This document shows positions 4,779 to 6,065 of a stretch of 6,065 nt of DNA, piece after piece. The translations under genes and the position numbers were made by a program. Where the stretch lies: the NCBI GenBank assembly GCA_019113455.1, contig DXHG01000154.1, forward strand, positions 1 to 6,065, written 5' to 3'. The notes beneath the pieces were generated by a model. The model had not been told where the DNA came from. It ran no database searches and saw nothing but the letters and a program-made list of their open reading frames with translations. Numbering within the stretch: position 1 is the stretch's first letter; each line of letters begins with the position of its first letter. The stretch is from Candidatus Treponema faecavium (GTDB lineage Bacteria; Spirochaetota; Spirochaetia; Treponematales; Treponemataceae).

Positions 4779-5880
4779 CCATCACCGGCATTATGACGAT
4801 ATGTATAATATGCCGGTTTTTATATATAAGAAAAAAATAGCCGCTGCGTTTCTCGCCGTATTTCTGAGTGCAGCGGCGCAGCAGGTTCCGCTTGCAGCGC
4901 AGCAGCTTGCGCAGGGAGCCGCCGCCGAGACAGGCGTTGTCTCTGTGGAACAAGCCAATGCTGCCGCCGCTGTTCCTGCCCTGCCCGCGTACAGCACAGA
5001 CATTCCCGAACAGCTTGCCGGTGTATGGGCAAACACAAACCGGCTTGTCCAGTTTGACGCGGCGGCAGACGGCGCGTCAAACACCATTACGCTGAAACTG
5101 TTTTACGGCTGGTATTACGACCGCGCCGCCGCTCCCGCGTCAGAGGACAGCAGCATGCGGGACAGAAACGCCGCGTCAGCGCCCCAGGCGCAGCACATAC
5201 CGGTGCAGTTCAGAGAGCTCTGCGAACCGTCCGCCGCAGGCGGCGCATGGGAGCTGCTGCTTGAGTACAGCGGCGGCAAAGACGCCGTACCCGTGCCCGC
5301 CGCGCGCATTGGAGACGGCCTGTATCTCGATTTTCTTATTCGCGGTTCAGCATACGAGGCGGAAACAGCGCTCCAAGAAAACGGCGGCATGACGGGTTTC
5401 TGGCGCGCGGGCGGCAATGCAAGCGGTATTCTCATCTCGCCGCCGATTATCGCGCCTGAAGTATCGTGCTACTATTACGCCGCGCCTGACGCAGTGTACC
5501 GGCTGCGCTACTGGCGCACGGACGCGGCATACGAGCAGGTGCAGGCAACGTTTGCCGCTGATGGAAACGAATATTCCGTTGATAAGTTTCTTGTTATCGG
5601 AGACACCGTATACACCTGCGTTACAGGCAGGGCAACGGCGATACGCCATGTTGAGCGGCTAGAGTCCGTGCCGCAGGCCGTTGTATCCGATGACGGCAGG
5701 CTCTGCAGCTTTGCCGGTCCGTACCTGACGTATTCACAAGACCAGCGCAGCAGCGCCGAACAGACCGCAGACGCCAACAGCCGAAAAAAGCCGCTCCCGC
5801 CTCCACCGGTGCAGCCTTCGCATCTTGATTTTCACTACGACGAAATAGAAGCGCTGCGCCGCTACACGCCCGGCCTGTAG
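3892..5880 (+). CDS. Single open frame joining a PfkB sugar kinase to a secreted protein
   Basis: As written, the sequence has one uninterrupted frame of 663 codons from ATG 3892 to TAG 5880. Residues 1-284 are a PfkB/ribokinase-family hexose kinase. Residues 285-303 are a low-quality bridge (ARSAYGRARCINHHR...). Residues 304 onward are a signal peptide and secreted domain. I know of no natural fusion in which a cytosolic kinase precedes an internal signal peptide, so I infer that the frame is joined by accident after damage to the kinase 3' end. The parts are described separately below. The open frame extends upstream to an ATG at 3742, but those codons lie across the thiI start and lack kinase-like sequence; MILTVCLNPTLQKT at 3892 is the family-like N-terminus. 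No Shine-Dalgarno is seen. Confidence 0.5.
   Translation: MILTVCLNPTLQKTLLFSAIKKDAVNRAVSQRWDAAGKGMDVSRVLTQLGCTVLHLTQAGGDLYDMFRRMAEQDGVPLAAVRTDTQIRCCTTLIEHAPDTGCTVTELVEEGDAVPDGTQERVFSLFREHVSRADCEAVVISGSKVKGFSDTLFADMASYALSNKVPVIADYRGADLRHTLAAVKTCEPRAPLIIKPNKEEFCQTFLPDTGAEIIGEDALCAAVMRAASEHNCTAVITQGAGSVISCDGTAVTQTPVPVLAPHQIANTTGCGDAFAAGLCASLAQARSAYGRARCINHHRHYDDMYNMPVFIYKKKIAAAFLAVFLSAAAQQVPLAAQQLAQGAAAETGVVSVEQANAAAAVPALPAYSTDIPEQLAGVWANTNRLVQFDAAADGASNTITLKLFYGWYYDRAAAPASEDSSMRDRNAASAPQAQHIPVQFRELCEPSAAGGAWELLLEYSGGKDAVPVPAARIGDGLYLDFLIRGSAYEAETALQENGGMTGFWRAGGNASGILISPPIIAPEVSCYYYAAPDAVYRLRYWRTDAAYEQVQATFAADGNEYSVDKFLVIGDTVYTCVTGRATAIRHVERLESVPQAVVSDDGRLCSFAGPYLTYSQDQRSSAEQTADANSRKKPLPPPPVQPSHLDFHYDEIEALRRYTPGL
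4784..4821 (+). terminator. Terminator-like hairpin overlapping the next gene's start
   Basis: ACCGGCAT (4784-4791) pairs perfectly with ATGCCGGT (4810-4817), and T continues to 4821. The hairpin begins 5 bases after the inferred original kinase stop (4776-4778), a normal place for an intrinsic terminator. The 18-nt loop contains ATG 4801 and TATAAT; the right arm contains ATG 4810. The same structure could therefore end kinase transcription and mask or present the start of the secreted protein. The stem is short, and the loop is longer than usual. Confidence 0.55.
4801..5880 (+). CDS. Secreted/periplasmic protein of unknown function
   Basis: I do not recognise this protein. It has 359 residues from ATG 4801, or 356 from ATG 4810; neither start has a Shine-Dalgarno. 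Numbering from 4810, residues 1-23 form a clear Sec signal peptide: IYKKK, a hydrophobic core (IAAAFLAVFLSAAA) and a likely cleavage before QQ at 24. There is no lipobox Cys. A low-complexity Ala/Gln segment follows to about 60. The folded part begins with IPEQLAGVWANTNRLVQFD (65-83) and LKLFYGWYYDR (95-105). It is rich in aromatics and short beta-like stretches, with Cys at 138, 220, 270 and 299. A Pro-rich stretch near 328-335 precedes the charged tail HLDFHYDEIEALRRYTPGL. The G-x-W start and aromatic pattern suggest a beta-barrel or lipocalin-like fold, but only weakly. It could be expressed by read-through from the kinase; no separate promoter is convincing. Confidence 0.72.
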   Translation: MYNMPVFIYKKKIAAAFLAVFLSAAAQQVPLAAQQLAQGAAAETGVVSVEQANAAAAVPALPAYSTDIPEQLAGVWANTNRLVQFDAAADGASNTITLKLFYGWYYDRAAAPASEDSSMRDRNAASAPQAQHIPVQFRELCEPSAAGGAWELLLEYSGGKDAVPVPAARIGDGLYLDFLIRGSAYEAETALQENGGMTGFWRAGGNASGILISPPIIAPEVSCYYYAAPDAVYRLRYWRTDAAYEQVQATFAADGNEYSVDKFLVIGDTVYTCVTGRATAIRHVERLESVPQAVVSDDGRLCSFAGPYLTYSQDQRSSAEQTADANSRKKPLPPPPVQPSHLDFHYDEIEALRRYTPGL

Positions 5881-5911
5881 CGGCACAGCGCCGCGGTGCA
5901 CGCGTGTGCTG
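5881..5911. other. Short convergent intergenic gap with possible stem
   Basis: Thirty-one bases separate the secreted-protein stop from the convergent phosphohexomutase stop. GCACA plus CGC (5883-5887, 5889-5891) can pair with GCG TGTGC (5902-5909) around a bulged G. No T-run follows on either strand, so a bidirectional terminator is possible but weak. Confidence 0.3.
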
Positions 5912-6065
5912 TCAAACCGCGGCGGAATCGGCCGCCTTAAGCATCTGTGTTTCCCACTCAAGCAAATATGCTTCGCCTTCGGCATTATTCCCGCATATAT
6001 CGCACATAATACGGAACACCGGTTCCGTGCCGCTGCCGCGCATCCACATGGACGCAATATCACAG
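5912..6065 (-). CDS. Phosphoglucomutase/phosphomannomutase, C-terminal end only
   Basis: Only the last 50 codons are in the window; the gene enters from the right edge and stops with TGA at 5914-5912. The segment MWMRGSGTEPVFRIMCDI contains the R-x-SGTEP-x-x-R phosphate-binding loop that ends the fourth domain of the alpha-D-phosphohexomutase family. It is followed by a short helical tail (AYLLEWETQMLKAADSAAV). These enzymes interconvert hexose 1- and 6-phosphates in the cytosol and so supply sugar-1-phosphate for nucleotide-sugar synthesis. Whether this one prefers glucose, mannose or another sugar cannot be judged from the tail. It is convergent with the secreted-protein gene. Confidence 0.85.
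   Translation of the reverse strand, partial: CDIASMWMRGSGTEPVFRIMCDICGNNAEGEAYLLEWETQMLKAADSAAV

Noticed and set aside
4804..4809. Perfect TATAAT as a promoter for the secreted protein
   Set aside because: It abuts ATG 4810, so transcription would begin after the last usable start codon. No -35 box lies at 16-18 bp. It is also part of the hairpin loop.
4748..4838. Alternative kinase C-terminus in the third frame (AVHTAGLAALTITGIM...)
   Set aside because: It resembles a kinase helix at first but runs into a poor tail overlapping the signal peptide. The QCIRPGSLH frame ends just before a terminator-like hairpin and fits the family better. I cannot fully exclude it.

Overview
The window looks like chromosomal core sequence from a GC-rich bacterium, most likely a treponeme-type spirochaete. 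That assignment is an inference. It rests on the style of the proteins: a tandem pair of MGDG-synthase-like glycosyltransferases, a PfkB hexose kinase of the 'NPTLQKT' type, and a secreted protein with a YGWYYDR segment. I see no mobile element, CRISPR array, tRNA or rRNA.

Layout. Bases 1-271 are non-coding. They hold short repeats, hairpins and a good sigma70-type promoter. Bases 272-2556 are a two-gene operon of paralogous glycosyltransferases with an ATGA stop/start overlap, probably making or extending membrane glycolipids. Its 3' end overlaps by 17 bp the 3' end of convergent thiI (2540-3766, minus), the tRNA 4-thiouridine synthase. A 125-bp divergent control region (3767-3891) separates thiI from a plus-strand PfkB-family sugar kinase beginning at 3892. 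After 4801 comes a secreted protein of unknown function, ending at 5880. A convergent minus-strand phosphoglucomutase/phosphomannomutase enters from the right edge; only its last 50 codons are visible.

The most unusual stretch is about 4731-4821. The kinase reads well up to its catalytic GCGD segment and then loses its expected C-terminal helix. The family-like C-terminus (...QCIRPGSLH, stop at 4776-4778) lies in a different frame, as if roughly 50 bp were deleted. The kinase frame therefore runs on without a stop into the secreted protein, giving one 663-codon open frame. A terminator-like hairpin with a T-run follows the old kinase stop and overlaps the start codons of the secreted protein.

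Two promoters (for the glycosyltransferase operon and for thiI) have consensus-like -35 and -10 boxes with 17-bp spacers. Their -10 boxes sit only 6-8 nt from the ATG, and neither gene has a Shine-Dalgarno sequence, so leaderless transcripts are likely. An identical GC hairpin motif occurs upstream in both control regions.

Functionally, the sugar kinase, the phosphohexomutase and the glycolipid glycosyltransferases could all touch hexose-phosphate and nucleotide-sugar metabolism, but they do not form a single operon. Nothing here proves a new multi-gene system.
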